NCBI GenBank assembly: GCA_008330645.1
Contig: VLTN01000021.1
Span: forward strand, 434,001-498,000
Length of the DNA: 64,000 bases
Origin: Cafeteria roenbergensis
Lineage: Eukaryota; Sar; Bigyra; Bicosoecida; Cafeteriaceae
Direction of reading: 5' to 3'
Position numbers and translations under genes: made by a program. Shown piece by piece: positions 1-11,580 of the stretch (the first letter of the stretch is position 1; every line of letters starts with the position of its first letter). The notes beneath the pieces were generated by a model. The model was not told where the DNA came from, did not search any database, and saw only the letters and a program-made list of their open reading frames with translations.

Positions 1-281
1 CTGCGAGCGGTCTTGCACCATGCGCCGCAGGAGCCACGGAGGCAGGATCCGCACGCCGCAAGGCGCCCTGACATCCGCCTCGCGTAGGCTGGGTGTGTAT
101 GCCTCGGGACGGAAGGGCCTCGACCAGGGCTCCGTCCGCAGCGCCGCTTCCGGCGAATGCTCGCCCCTCTTTTTGCCTCCCCCCCCGCCCCGTGCCCGCC
201 CTCGCCTCCCGCTGCATGCGCCCACGCCGCCTACGCTGCTCATACCGCGCGCACCACCAAGTCTGTTTCGCGCTCGCAGCT
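1..281. other. 5' flank of the helicase gene
   Basis: No gene is supported here. The stretch is pyrimidine-rich, with a C-tract near 178-190, and ends in CTCGCAG just before the helicase ATG. That is the same GCAG ending used by the confirmed introns of this window, so a 5' exon or 5' UTR intron lying further left is possible. This is inference only. Confidence 0.35.
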
Positions 282-2210
282 ATGGAGGGTGAGGTGACTG
301 CCCGGACTCGGTACGCCAAGGCCGACGCCGCCGCCATGGACTCGTCTCGCAACGCTGTCATCGTGCGCGGCCCGCTTGACTACGTGACTCAGTGCGACGC
401 GTTGTGCAGCGGCAAGCCCATGGGCTCGCGGTCCTGGACGGACATGATGGTGGGCGACTTTGGCCTCAAGATCCGCGAGGCGATCGAGAAGGTGCTTCAG
501 TGGCCCACCCCCTTCCCGGTCCAGCAGGCGGTGCTGCCCCTGGCGAAGCTGCGCCGGAAGGCTGACGGCGCCGGCGCCGTGACCGGCTGCATGGCCCCAC
601 ACATCATCGCCCAGGCCGAGAACGGTGCGGGCAAGACGGGCGCCTTCTGCCTCGCCTCCATCCTCGCCCTGGGCCGCAAGCCGGGCTCCGAGCTTCGCGC
701 CATCATCATCACAACCACGTCCGAGCTCGCTCAGCAGGCTGCCGAGACCGTCAGTCAGCTCACCTGCAAGCTGGACCCGGAGGACCGCCCCGTGGTCAAG
801 GCCTTCCTCAGCCGCGGCCGCCAGACCGCCGCAGCGGCGGGCGCCGCCGCCGCCGCCTCCGCCGCAGCGGCCGAAAAGGCCGGGACCTCGATGGAAGGCG
901 TTCCCAGCGACCTCATCGCGTATGACCCCTCCGAGCTGCGCGGCGCAAACGTCATCGCTTGCACGTTCGGCAAGTTCAGCCATGTTGTCAGCAGCAAGCT
1001 GCCCCTCACCACCGTGCGCTGCGTCGTCATGGACGAGGCAGACGAGCTCCTCTCCATCTCCGACTGCCGCTCCTCTCTCAAGGCCCTCCTGGACTCATTC
1101 GACGCCGCCAAGCTCGCCAAGCCCCAGGTGCTCGCCTTCAGCGCCACCTTTGACGCGCTGGAGCTTCGCCCCGACAACCCCGCCTACGCGCTGCTCTCCA
1201 ACATCATTGGCGGCGCCCCCACCCAGTTCGTCAAGCCGGAGGAGGTGGCAGAGAGCGACGCGGCAAAGCGCGCGGCCGCTGACGCCGAGGCCTCGGGCAG
1301 GCGCACCGGCAGCGCCCTCGCCCACCCGGCCACCCACTGGCTCACGGCGCGCCCTCCCGCCTTCGTGACGGTCCGCGCCCTCACCGTCCCTCTCATGACG
1401 CACCTCCTGTGGAAGGTGACCCCCGCCCCCGGCCAGACCGCTCTCGACGCCAAGCTGGCGAAGGTCCGCTCGCTCTTCACCGCGGACGGGCTGGCAGAGC
1501 GCGTCAAGTCGCTCATCTTCTGCAACAAGAAGGCCGACCTCGACCTGGTGGCCAAGGCGGCCAGCGGCGGGGGCCCCGCCGTGAACATCATCAAGGGCGG
1601 CATGGACGCGCTCACGCGTCGCGACTTCCTCGTGAGCTTCGCGAACAACACCATCTCCAAGACCCTCGTGGCGAGCAACGTGCTGGCCAAGGGCGTGGAC
1701 ATCCGCTCCCTGGAGCTGGTGGTGCAGTTCGACCTGCCGGGCACGGAGCTGTCCGGGGGCGGCGGGGGCGGCGGGCGCGGGCGCGGCAGGGGGCGCGGCC
1801 GGGGCCGGGGCCGGGGCCGTGGCGGCGGCGGGCGCGACGACGTCATCGTGGCTGGCGCGTCGGCGGGCGGCCTGCGCATGGACGAGGTGCTCTTCATCCA
1901 TCGCTCCGGCCGCGTGGCGCGGGGCGGCCGCGCCGGCGTGGTCATCACCCTCGTGTCCTCCGACGTCGAGATGGCCGCCGTGCAGCGCGTCTTTGGCTCT
2001 GCCCACTACAGCTACAACGCCTACGACCTCGAGCCGCTGCTCGCTGACGTGTGCGCCCGCTGCGGCAAGACCCCTGGCGCGGCCTGCAACCTCATCGTGA
2101 AGGAGCTGCTCCGCACGCCGCACGGCGCGGACCGCAGCGCAGGCAGCGACGAGGCGTCCGTGCGCGCTGCCGTGGTGGCCGCCATCGCGGCCGCCGAGGA
2201 GGAGGCCTGA
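282..2210 (+). CDS. DEAD-box ATP-dependent RNA helicase, Dbp5/DDX19-like
   Basis: A 642-aa RNA helicase. Visible motifs: motif I AENGAGKT (residues 112-119, Walker lysine 118), a degenerate Ia (TTSELAQQ), motif II DEAD at 251-254, motif III SAT at 287-289, motif IV-like SLIFCNKK, motif V around VASNVLAKGVDI, and motif VI HRSGRVARGGRAG from H540. The phrase VVQFDLPGT after motif V and the overall order resemble Dbp5/DDX19, which remodels mRNPs during nuclear mRNA export; family assignment is by memory of the family. The protein is longer than Dbp5 (about 480 aa) because of an alanine-rich insert (about 183-203) and a Gly/Arg-rich insert (about 492-520) between motifs V and VI. ATG 282 was chosen because the fold begins soon after; an earlier in-frame ATG at 93 would add 63 Pro/Arg-rich residues of no recognisable kind. 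Confidence 0.8.
   Translation: MEGEVTARTRYAKADAAAMDSSRNAVIVRGPLDYVTQCDALCSGKPMGSRSWTDMMVGDFGLKIREAIEKVLQWPTPFPVQQAVLPLAKLRRKADGAGAVTGCMAPHIIAQAENGAGKTGAFCLASILALGRKPGSELRAIIITTTSELAQQAAETVSQLTCKLDPEDRPVVKAFLSRGRQTAAAAGAAAAASAAAAEKAGTSMEGVPSDLIAYDPSELRGANVIACTFGKFSHVVSSKLPLTTVRCVVMDEADELLSISDCRSSLKALLDSFDAAKLAKPQVLAFSATFDALELRPDNPAYALLSNIIGGAPTQFVKPEEVAESDAAKRAAADAEASGRRTGSALAHPATHWLTARPPAFVTVRALTVPLMTHLLWKVTPAPGQTALDAKLAKVRSLFTADGLAERVKSLIFCNKKADLDLVAKAASGGGPAVNIIKGGMDALTRRDFLVSFANNTISKTLVASNVLAKGVDIRSLELVVQFDLPGTELSGGGGGGGRGRGRGRGRGRGRGRGGGGRDDVIVAGASAGGLRMDEVLFIHRSGRVARGGRAGVVITLVSSDVEMAAVQRVFGSAHYSYNAYDLEPLLADVCARCGKTPGAACNLIVKELLRTPHGADRSAGSDEASVRAAVVAAIAAAEEEA
1750..1832 (+). repeat. GGC/CGG-rich stretch encoding RG repeats
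   Basis: A low-complexity stretch coding for a run of glycines followed by alternating Arg-Gly. It lies inside helicase domain 2, between motifs V and VI, which is an unusual site for an RGG-type RNA-binding tract. Confidence 0.75.
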
Positions 2211-2486
2211 GGCGGGGCCCGGGACGGTCGCCGCTCGCACGGCCCCCGACCTCCCGGACACACACGCACTCTCACGCCGTGCGCGCTGCATGCTTGACCA
2301 AGATACGTGTGTGGATGGTTTCGTGGTTCAGCCTCGTGCTTCTGCTCCCTCCCTCGTTGACCCCCCCCCTCTCGCCGCCGCGAGCAGTCGAATCTCGAGC
2401 CGTGAAGCTCTGCAGCTTGCGCCACGCAGGCCAGCAGTGCACGCAAGCCCTCGCCCGTTCCCCTCACTCTCCACGCCTCCAGGGCC

Positions 2487-3461
2487 ATGTCACACACCGT
2501 GTATGCGGGAAGCGTGATGGCCATGGCGGCGGCGCCAGCGTTTGCCGTGCTTGCGAGGTGAGAGCGGCCCATTCTCCGCCGCCTCGTCTGGCCGCAGCAG
2601 CCCTGCCACGGCGGCCGCGCATCGGGCCGGGCCGAGGCGCGACAAGCTTGCCTTTGCCTGAAGACCCCGCGCGCGAAGCGGCAGGCGTCTGGCACTTGAG
2701 CCCGTGCAAGTCACGCACTCGCGCGGGTGAACCAAAACACAAGCACGCCCGCGCGCAGACGCCTCGAGCCCTAGCCGCGCTCTTGGCCGGCTGCCCCGCT
2801 CCCGCCGCGCAGGTCGTACGCTCGGGTCAAGCGGCACTGGGGTGCCGACGCGTCTCTGGGTCTCGCTGGCTCCGTCGCGGCAGGGGTTGTGGGCGCAGCA
2901 GCCGCGTCGCTGGCAGATGCCTCCGGTGCGGACGCCTCTGCGCCAACAGGGGCAATGGCCGGCTTGGCTGTGGTGGTCGCATCGCTGTTGCAAGCCGGGT
3001 CCCTGTTGGCCGCGGCAACCGTTGCAATGCAGCTGACGGGCCGCGTGGAGCAGTCCGCCGAGCCTCTGCAGCCGCTGGCGCTCTGGGCGGCCGCAACGCA
3101 GGCTGCAGGCTGGGCAGTTGGGTGGGCGGTGTACCAGGGCTCTGTGGGGCCGCTGAGCGAGGCCATGGCGGGCCACTTCGTGGCGTCGCACGTGGCGCAG
3201 GCCGCGGCCAGCGGGGCCGTGCTGGTGGCCGCAACCGCCGCCGCCGTTGGGGCGCGGGTCGGCGGGGCCCAGAGGTGGCGCGGCTTCGGCATGATGGTGG
3301 CCGCGCTGGCTTCGTGGGAGGCCGTCGGCGCGCTGGCGGCGTCGGGCGCCACCGTCTGGGTTGCGGCCGCGTGGGGCGCGCTCGCGCTGTCTGCTGTTGT
3401 GGCCGCGGCGGCTGTGGTTGGATCCGTGAAGCCGCGCGTGTGGTCTGACCCGGTTGTGTGA
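2487..3461 (+). CDS. small multipass membrane protein, two exons, family unknown
   Basis: Reconstructed as join(2487..2557, 2813..3461), 239 aa. Exon 1 encodes MSHTVYAGSVMAMAAAPAFA and a few more residues, ending at AG|GTGAGA. The 255-nt intron ends CCGCGCAG, and the phases match (two bases plus one give an Arg codon). The protein is Ala/Val/Gly-rich with about five or six hydrophobic segments (for example around GLAVVVASLLQAGSLLAAATV and the last 40 residues before VKPRVWSDPVV). I recognise no family. It starts 276 bp after the helicase stop, on the same strand. A single-exon alternative would start at the ATG at 2889 and lose the first part. The matching phase and consensus splice sites make the spliced model more likely. 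Confidence 0.6.
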
Positions 3462-3581
3462 TGCTGCGTGCCGGGCGCAAGGGAAGCCGCTGAACAGGCT
3501 TGCGCAGCGGCGTGCCCATCACTGGCCCGCCGGCGCTCCAAATCTGGCTGCGAGTTCGACCACTGCGGACTAGGACCCTCT

Positions 3582-3589
3582 ATATATAG
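3582..3589 (+). promoter_or_regulatory. TATA box of the coiled-coil gene
   Basis: TATATATA flanked by C and G stands out in very GC-rich sequence. It lies 192 bp upstream of the chosen ATG (3774) and about 120 bp after the stop of the preceding gene. It implies a transcription start near 3610-3620, and therefore that the open frame left of it is not translated. Confidence 0.5.
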
Positions 3590-3773
3590 GCCGATTGAAT
3601 TCGGCAAGACTGGGGGGGGGCGGCTCTGCCGACAGTGCCAGAAAAGCACAACGCGCAAGTTTGGGGGCACGCCGGCTGCGACCCCGGTAGGTGCGCGCGC
3701 TTCCGACTCGACGCTGGCGCCAGGGCGGCTCCAGGTCGAGGCCAAGCAGCTCCCTCGAGAGGCATCGCGCGGC

Positions 3774-6382
3774 ATGAGCAGCGGTTCCGGGGCGACGAGC
3801 CCGATGCGCGGCCTTCGGCAGGCAGAGGCAGAGGCCGGCATGGGCCGGCCCAAGGTGCCCTCCGGCCACGGCCCCGTCGGGGCGTCTGCCTGGGCCGACA
3901 GCGACGACGAGTCCAAGGACGACGCGGCGCGCGGCGGCGCGCGGGGCGGGGCCTCGGCCTCGGCGCGCGCGCGCGTGGTGGTGCCTCCGTTGCGGGGCGT
4001 CCCTCAAGGCAACGGCACGGCAACCGATCTGGGTGGTTCCCTCACGACGCGCGACCGCGCCAGGGGCCGCCCCGGCATGGCCGCGCCTGAGCGGGGCGGC
4101 TCGGCTCGCGGCGCGCCCCGCGGCGGGGCGGGGGGCCAGTCCACCGCGCTCGCGTCCGCCGGGGCGCGAGCCGTTTCGAGCCAGAGCCGGGGCACCGCCC
4201 GCGGCGCGGCTGGCGGGCGCACGGGCGTGTCCGCGTCGCTCACCGCGGCCTCGGCCGCGCGCGCGCAAAAGTTTGGCGCCGCGCCTCCCATCGTGGGGCT
4301 CGACGGGCGGCCTGTGGACGTGGGCGGGGACAGCGCGCTCGTTGGGCTGGAAACCGAGGCGCGAATGAACCGGCAGCTCTCGCACTGGCGCGAGGCGTCG
4401 TATAAGGAGATGTCCCGCCTCCTGACGCGGCTGCGCGCGGACTACGACGGGCTGCGGATGGCCAACAAGACCAGGCAGCGGGCGGTGGCCGACTCTACGG
4501 CCGAAATGGCCCGTCTCGAGGTGGTTGCGGCGGGCGAGACCGAGCGCGCCAAGGCCGACAAGGAGCTCGGCGACGCCGCGGGGGGCAAGGACGCGGCCGC
4601 GGAGGCCGCCAGGCAGCTGCTGGAGGCGCAGGAGCGGCGCCGGCTGACGCTGCAGCACATGGTGGCCCGGCTCAAGCAGCAGCGGGGCGAGCTCGACACG
4701 GGCGTTGAAAACCTTCAGCGGGACCTGGAGCTGCTGCGCCGGCAGCGCTCCGAGGCGAGGCTCAGCCTGCAGACCACGCGCACGGAGCGCAAGCACGCGC
4801 TCGCGCTGGCAGAGAGGCTGCGCGCCCAGCTGGAGGCGGACCGCGCACAGCGCGAGGGCAAGATGGCGGCCATGGAGGCGGCGCTGGTGGAGCAGGGGGA
4901 GCGGCGCCGCGCCTTCGACGAGCGGGAGCGGCGCCGCCTCAACATCGCCCACCTCCCCAGGGGGGACCTCGACGAGGCCGGCGAGGATCGCCTCAAGCAG
5001 CTCTTCGTGGTGAGGCGTATCTACGCCAGCATGCTTGCCCGGCGCCTGCGGGAGGACGCCCGCCGCTGCGACCGCCTCCAGGCCGCGTTCCAGCGCATCC
5101 GCGGCGCAACGGGGCTGACCGACACCAAGGAGATCGTTGCAAAGTTCCTGGACCGCGACGGCGCCGTGGGGGCGCTCCGCTCGCAGCTGCAGGCTGCCAG
5201 GGACAGGCTCGAGGCTGCGCGCGCCACCCGGCAGCAGGCCAGCTGGCGGCTGGATCAGGTGGCCGCCGCCGCGGGGGGCGGGTCCGGCCGCAAGCGCGCC
5301 CAGTACGTGAACAAGGACGCCTTCCGGCGACGCCGCACCGACGCCGCGCGCCGCTGCGCCGAGCGGCGCTCCCGCGTGGAGCGCCTCACCGTGATGCTCG
5401 AGGACTGCCGCGCCTGCGTCGCCAAGCTCCTCACCCGACTAGGCATCCCCGTCGTTGCCGAGGTGGCCAAGGTCGACCTCCGCGGCGCTCGCGCCGGCCC
5501 CAGGGACGCCGCCGACACCTCCAACGTTGCCGCCGCCATCCTCGCGACCGCTCGCTCCGCCGCCGCCTCCAGCCGCCTGCCAGCGGGCTCCGGCGTTGCC
5601 GGCGCCCGGGCCATGCGGACGGGCGACGAGGAACTGGCAGAGCCGGACAGAGCCGGATCCCGCCGCCGCTCTGCCGACATGTCGGGGAGAGCGGCCTCCC
5701 CCATGGGCGCCGGAGGCTTCGACGACGTCGCCGGCGCCAGCAACCGCTCCGGTGCCGCCCCGTCGCCCGCCCGCTCGCACGCCGCCGCCGAGGCAGGGAG
5801 GCGCCAGGGGGACGGGCCGGTGGCTGAGCCGGCGGGCGTGGGGGCGGCGCAGGGCGCCAGCCAGCCGGGGGCGGTGCGCGTGACGCTGCAAACCCTTGAC
5901 AGCGCCCTGGGGCAGGTTGAAACCGCCGTGGCGCGCGGACTGGCGCAGCTGGCCGCTGCGATGGAGCGGGACGAGGTGAGGGCCACCCGGCTGCCGGCCG
6001 GCCGGACGCTGACGCCGGGGGCGGGAACAGCACGCAGCGCCAGCTCGGCCCTGCAGGCGGACTCGACAGAGCCCGAGGCCGAGGACGCCTCCAACGTCCG
6101 CGTCGCGGCGCGGGTGCGGGAGCGGCGTGGCGCGCCGTCGCCGGAGCCGTCCGTCGAAGCGGACCCGCGAGCAGTGACGGGCTCGGCCTCGGCCTCGGCA
6201 GCGCGCCTGGGCGCGGAGGCCGACGGAGGAGGGGCTGCCGGCGCGACCCGGTCGCAGGCGGAGGTGCTGAGCGCGGCTGACCTGCGCCGCCTCCACCGCA
6301 TGCTAGCGGCGCGCTCGGGGTCGGGCGGCGTGCCGGTGGGCGGGCTCGCCTCAATTCACGTAGGGGGGGGCGCTGGCGCCTA

Positions 6383-6418
<36 letters not shown>

Positions 6419-6541
6419 AGACCTCTTCACGCGCACCGACATCAAGCGCGTCTCAGGGATGCTGGTGGGGCAGGCGAGCTCTGCCGCTGAGGGCGCAGCC
6501 CGCGGCGGCGGGGGCGGCCGCGGCAGGGCAGGAAGGTCCCT

Positions 6542-6573
<32 letters not shown>

Positions 6574-6959
6574 TGGGCATGGGCAGCAGCGGCCGCGGGG
6601 GCAAGGGCGCCAAGCGGGCCGGGCAGACAGGCCCCTCCGCCAGCGAGCTGCGCGCCTTGCAAGAGGCGGAGGCCGCCGCCGCGCCCGTGCTCGGCTTTGT
6701 GGGGCCGGTGGCGACGCCCCGGCCGCACGACAACCCCCGCGTCATCATCACGGCCGAGGAGGCCAAGATGAGGAGCACGGCGGTGGCGGCCGCGGCAGCG
6801 GCGGCAGCGGCCACCAAGGACGGGAAGCCGCACCCTCCCGCGCACGGGCGCGACGACGCCGCGCGCGACATTGACTCGGAAAGCGCCCGCGGGTCTGCGT
6901 CCGCCTTCTCGACAGAGGCTGGGACGCGCTCCGGGCGCGCCGGGACCCGCCTCGCGTAG
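3774..6959 (+). CDS. axonemal coiled-coil protein, outer dynein arm docking (CCDC151/CCDC114)-like
   Basis: A 1061-aa protein beginning MSSGSGATSPMRG. Residues 1-190 are disordered. About 195-520 is a long coiled coil rich in Glu, Arg, Leu and Ala. At about 445 it carries the element FQRIRGATGLTDTKEIVAKF, which resembles the conserved (A)FxxIxxATGxxDxxEVxxKF segment of the CCDC63/CCDC114/CCDC151 (ODA-DC2, ODA10) family that anchors outer dynein arms to doublet microtubules. That match is from memory, so treat the function as probable rather than proven. The C-terminal half is low complexity with an Asp run (about 871-882) and a Gln run (about 923). The frame is open back to 3462, but the TATA box at 3582 and the absence of an earlier ATG support the start at 3774. 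Another axonemal coiled-coil gene, CCDC39, lies 10 kb downstream. Confidence 0.5.
6387..6419 (+). repeat. GAC microsatellite (poly-Asp)
   Basis: About eleven consecutive GAC codons give a poly-aspartate run in the ODAD-like protein. Confidence 0.85.
6541..6571 (+). repeat. CAG microsatellite (poly-Gln)
   Basis: About ten CAG codons in the tail of the ODAD-like protein. A second CAG run closes the next gene downstream. Confidence 0.85.
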
Positions 6960-7555
6960 GCATGCAGGCTGCGGTCGCCTGCGTGCCGATCCCCGAGTGA
7001 CTGGCCCTGGGCCAGAGAGTCCAGCCGCTCGCGGCGGTGTGAGTTCGAGTGAGACCGATTGAAGACCCCTGAATCGTTGCAAGCCAGCTATGCTTGCCCT
7101 TTCTCTCCCTCTCTGTGTATCGCACTCACGGTCTCGCACGCACGCACAGTTCGCGAACAGCTCGTGTGCGAGGCAAGTGTGTTGGCATCAGGGGGAGAGG
7201 CGGGTGGTGTTAACCCGCACAGTCCAAGCGCAGGCAGTGCTTGAACTCAGCGCCCGACCCCCCACTCGAGTGGAACAGGCCCCGTGCCCGCGATTGGCCG
7301 GCAGGTGCTGGGCCGGTTCGCTTCACAGCTGCAAGGCTGGAGGCGCGCGGCGAGCTGCAGCAGAGCCGCAGCAATGTGTGTTCAAGCTCCTGACCCAGCT
7401 TGCCGCAGGCAAGGACGCGCGCGGGTGGGACCATCGGCACCCCGCTGCCCCCAGCAGCTGCCCCCCAGCGCACCGGATCTGCTGTCCCCGGGCGGGGGAG
7501 CTCTCGTCGGTCGCTCGGCCGCTGGCCTCTGCAAAGCGCCGCGTCGACGAGCGTT
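6960..7555. other. intergenic region before the AP2 gene
   Basis: No coding signal. It holds the 3' flank of the ODAD-like gene and the presumed promoter of the AP2-domain gene, with a pyrimidine-rich patch around 7090-7120 and no TATA box. I see no RNA gene. Confidence 0.5.
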
Positions 7556-10500
7556 ATGGATCCCATGGCCGCGCTTGCGGCCATGGCCAACGAGGAGTGC
7601 ACGGGCCACGACTCGCACGCTGCAGCGTCAGCCGGCCTTGCCGCTGACGCGCTGGCCTCCATGATTTCGTCTGGCGGGCGTGAGCTGCTGGCCTGCCGGC
7701 GTCACTTGGCTGATCTCCCGGCGAGATGGCCCTTCGCCCAGCGAGACCCCGCCGTTTTTGCCGGGCGCGCTCTCGCGCCCCTGCTCGCGTGCTTCCCCGC
7801 GCAACGCGGGGCCCGAATCGTGGCCGCTTGCCGGGCGATGCGTCCCGCACCCTGCTCCCAAGCGCACGGGTGGCAGCGGGCGCGAGCAGCCCGGGAACGC
7901 GGCCGGGAGCAGCGCCGGGTGGGACGCTTGTTCGCTGCGACTGCTGCGCGGCGCCCCCTTCCCCCCCGGCGCAGCGGCCGCACGCCCGTGCACGACGGCT
8001 CGTCCCAGACCCGCTGCCGTTGCTTTCTGCCCCACTGGCTTCCGGCCTCGCAGCTGTGGTGCCTCCGACGCTGCCAGGGTCTCGGCCGATGCGCTGCGAC
8101 TCCGCCTCGTTCGGCCCCTTCAGCCCGCCGATCCAGCGCTTCCTGGGCGACGCGGCCTGGAGGCGGCGCGGCTCTAGCATCGGCCACGGCGGGCTGGACC
8201 GCCTCAGCGACGCTGGGGGCGTGCTGCACCTGGAGGGTGCGCACAGCGCAGCGGCCGGCGCCACGATTCCGCTCGAGAGCGCCGACAGCGACCTGCTCCG
8301 CGACCTGGCCGTGCGCCAGACAGCGCAAATCGCGGCGCTGCGCGAGCAGCTGCGCCACCGCTCGGACCTGCGCCGCTACACGACCGTGTACATGGGGGCG
8401 ACTGCGCCCGCGTTCCTCGTCCCCACCGACACCTCAGACGGGGCCGACCGCGCGCTCCGGCGACTGCGCGCCAGCGTGGAGCACGTGATGGGGCCTGACG
8501 TCCGGCTCTACCGGCTCGGCCCTTCGGGGCGCTGGGCGCCGCTCGACGACCCCAGCGAGGCGGCATCACTCTGCTCCGACAAGCGTCGCCGCGTCATCGC
8601 CGCCCGCCCGATCGACCCGCTGCCTCCCGCCGGCGCTGCTGGCAGTGGGCTGGCAGGGCGCGCGAGCGGGGCTTTCCGCCTCCTGGGCCGGGACGACGAT
8701 GGTGGTGCCGCAGTTGCGCCTGCCGCCGCTGCGCCTGCCGCCGCCGACGCCACCGCCGCCACAGATGCAGCCTCGGGCGGCGCAGAGTCCTGGGCGGCGC
8801 GCACCCCCAGCAAGCCCGCCCGCGGCCCGACTGCGCCCACTCCCTCCGCCAACGTCGCGCGCCCGCTGGCGAGCAACGCCGACGCGCCAGCTAGCGTGCC
8901 CAGGCCCGCGCCCCCCGGCGTCGCCTTCGTGTCTCCAGCAGCCGCGGTCGCCGCCCTCTCGGCGCCGAGCTCTGCCGCGTCCTCGTCATCAGTATCGGCG
9001 GTTTCGGCATCCTCCTCCCCCGCCCTCGTCTCCTCCCGGGGGGCTCTGCTGCGGCCCCGCCCCTCCACCTCGCCGGGCTCTGGGGTTCGCCGCATCCAGG
9101 CCCCCGGCGGCGACACCTACTCGGCAGAGCTCTCCGTGCACGTGCGCGTTCTGGCGGACGCAGCTTGCGACGATGCCCCGCAGTGGCGCCTCGTCTCCGT
9201 GCCCCTCGGAGAGAGCTTTCACTCAGCAGGGGCGGCGAGCCGCGCCATCGACAGGGCTCTGCTCTGCGTCAATGCCGCCGCCAACGCCGCGGTCGCCGCG
9301 GCGGAGCGACGTGCTGTGGAGGCCATTTCAGCAAACGCGCCCAGCGCTGCGGCTGCCGCGGCGGCCGTGGAGCGGGCCAGCGCAAGCCTGCTCCTGCCCC
9401 CAGACGCGGGCGGCAGCGGAGGCGGAGGCGGAGGCGGCGGAGGCGGAGGCGGAGGCGGAGGCGGAGGAGGAGGGTTGAATCTGAGCCCGCTGCTGGGCGC
9501 GGCGACCGCCGGGAAGGCTCTGCTGCCCGGTGAGGAACCCCCGCTGCCCGCCCTGCGATGGAGGGAGACGGTCGTGGACCAGCGGGTGATGGACGGCCGC
9601 TTGCTGGCCCTGCTGGGGCTCCCGGAGGAGGACGCGCTGCCCGCCCGCGACGGCGTGTCTCCTGCTTCGGGCGAAACCGCCGCCGATGCGGGCGCTGCGG
9701 CGGCGGACGCGCGCCCGTCCCAGGGAGAGGGAGGAGGGGCCCACGGCGGGGCCCACGGCGGGGCCCACGGCGGGGCCCACGGCGGGGCCCACGGCGCGGC
9801 GGGCCCGCCTCCCGCTGCAGCCGGCCGCGCAGGCAAGGGCCCACTCGCCCGAGCAGAGGCCCCCGGCGGCAGCCCTGCAGACGCAAGCCCCGCGGCCGCG
9901 TCCGGCCGGGCTGAGGAGGGGGACGCCGCGCCATCGGCTGCGCCTGCACCTGCGCCGCCAAGCGGCCGCCGCCGCGCCCCCTCCCCAGCAGACTCCATGG
10001 CCCTGCGAGCCTCCAGCCCTGCGCCGTGCATGGACGGATCGCGCCCCACGTGGGAGTACGCACAGCGCGGCAGACGGGCCGCCAACCGGGTCGCGGAGGT
10101 CCTGGGGGACGCCGCGGCCGCGGCGGGCAGGGCCATTGAGGCGCTTGCGGCACTGGAGCTTGCGGCGGCCGAGGCGGTGGAGGCGGCGGCGGCGGCGGAG
10201 AGGGCGGGCCGACTCGGCGCCGTCGGGGGCCACGCCCTGGCAGGGTGGGCTTCAGACCACGGCCGCGCCCATGCCGGCGCCGAGTCGGCTTCTGCTGCTG
10301 CAGCGGTGAGCGCTGCTGCCGCTTCGGCGACGGCGACGGCGGCGGCGGGAGCGGCGGCGGCGGCCGCGGCGTCGTCTCCGCTAGATGGCCTTTCCTCCTC
10401 GCGCCCGGTGGTCGCCGCCTCGTCGATTGACTCCGTGCTCTCCCGGGCACAGAGCTCCCGACCCCTGTCCGGCGGTTTCGGCAGCACCAAGCAGAGGGGC

Positions 10501-11537
10501 GCGGGCGGCGGAGGCAGCGGCGGCAGCCTGTGGAACGAGGACGTGTCGCCCGCGTCGTCGGCCGGCGACGCTCTCGGTCTGGCCGCGTCCGTGGCGGGCG
10601 GGGGCTCGTCGCTGCGCCACGAAGTGACGCAGCTGCCGTCGGGGGCCGCCGACCTCCTGATCAAGGCGGCCGCCCTCGTGGGGGCGCGCCATCGCGGCCT
10701 GGGAGGCAAGCCGAGCGAGGAGGAGGCAGCGGCGGTGGCCCCCACGCCCGCGACGACGCACCCGCGGCCCGGGTCGGGGCTGCGCCAGCGGGCCGCGAAG
10801 CGGCGGAGGGGGAGCGACTTGGAGGACGATGGGGAGGCGGGGCCGGGGCCGGGGCCGGCGGCCAAGCGGTCTGGGCTGCGCGGCTCGGGGAGGGGGAGCG
10901 GCGCTGAGAGCCGGCGGCGCGCCAGCGGCCAGGGCCTCGGGCGGCGAGTGCGGGGCCGGCGTGGCGACCTCGACGGCGACGACGAGGAAGCCGCCAGCCC
11001 GGTGGGGGGCGTGCGGGCCACGGCGGAGGCGGCAGCCGCAAGCATTCGAGCCGTGGCGCTGGCGGACAGGGCTGCAGGAGCGGGAACCGTCGGGGCGGCT
11101 GGGGCCGACGCGCCGCCATCCCTTGAATCGGTGTCGAGTGCGGCGCCGGGCGGGGCGTCGGCGCCAACCGCAGCTGCGACTGCGGCGGCGGCTGCGGGGG
11201 CGGAAGGCTCTGCCGGCAGCCGCCCCGTGCGCAAGCTTGTGAAGACGTCTCAGTACCGCGGAGTTCGCTTCTGCAAGAAGAGCCTCAAGTGGATCGCCTC
11301 CATCTCTCACAAGGCCAAAGTGCGGCGCCTGGGTGTGTTCACCAGCGAGGAGCTGGCGGCCAGGGCGTACGACGCAGCCGCGTACGAGATCATTGCGCAG
11401 CAGCCGGACGTGCCGGCCCGACACCAGCCCAAGCCGAACTTCACCCGGGAGGGCGAGCGGATCCCGTACAGCCGGCGCACGCGGCGCCACGACAAGGTGA
11501 TGGTCGAGAACGTGGCGCCCCTCTGCCGAGCCAAGGC

Positions 11538-11575
<38 letters not shown>

Positions 11576-11580
11576 CGTGA
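7556..11580 (+). CDS. AP2/ERF-domain transcription regulator, two exons
   Basis: Reconstructed as join(7556..7679, 8054..11580), about 1216 aa. Exon 1 starts MDPMAALAAMANEECTGHDS and ends at a GTGAGC donor. An acceptor at 8053 (CTCGCAG) keeps frame. A second in-phase acceptor ending at 8077 (GCCAG) is possible, but every other intron here ends GCAG. The only recognisable domain is C-terminal, residues about 1105-1170: YRGVR, W-x-A-x-I, RRLGVF, then ELAARAYDAAAYE, the AP2/ERF DNA-binding signature. An RRRG-type basic patch upstream may be a nuclear signal. The rest is Ala/Gly/Pro/Ser-rich, with a poly-Gly tract, a GGAH tandem repeat and a final poly-Gln. Targets cannot be deduced. Convergent with the TFIIB-like gene, 345 bp away. 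Confidence 0.7.
9412..9474 (+). repeat. GGAGGC-type repeat (poly-Gly)
   Basis: Imperfect GGAGGC repeats encode about 20 glycines in the AP2-domain protein. Confidence 0.85.
9735..9795 (+). repeat. 12-bp tandem repeat encoding GGAH
   Basis: Five near-exact copies of GGGGCCCACGGC in frame give Gly-Gly-Ala-His repeats, a histidine-spaced low-complexity segment of the AP2-domain protein. Confidence 0.85.
11537..11576 (+). repeat. CAG microsatellite at the 3' end of the AP2 gene
   Basis: About thirteen CAG codons, then one Ser codon and the stop, so the protein ends in poly-glutamine directly after the DNA-binding domain region. Confidence 0.85.

Noticed and set aside
3468-3773. N-terminal extension of the ODAD-like protein
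   Set aside because: No ATG in the extension and a TATA box lies inside it.
8054-8077. Second acceptor (GCCAG at 8077) for the AP2 gene intron
   Set aside because: Frame-compatible, but all other introns end GCAG, and the 8053 site has the better pyrimidine run. Not excluded without RNA data.
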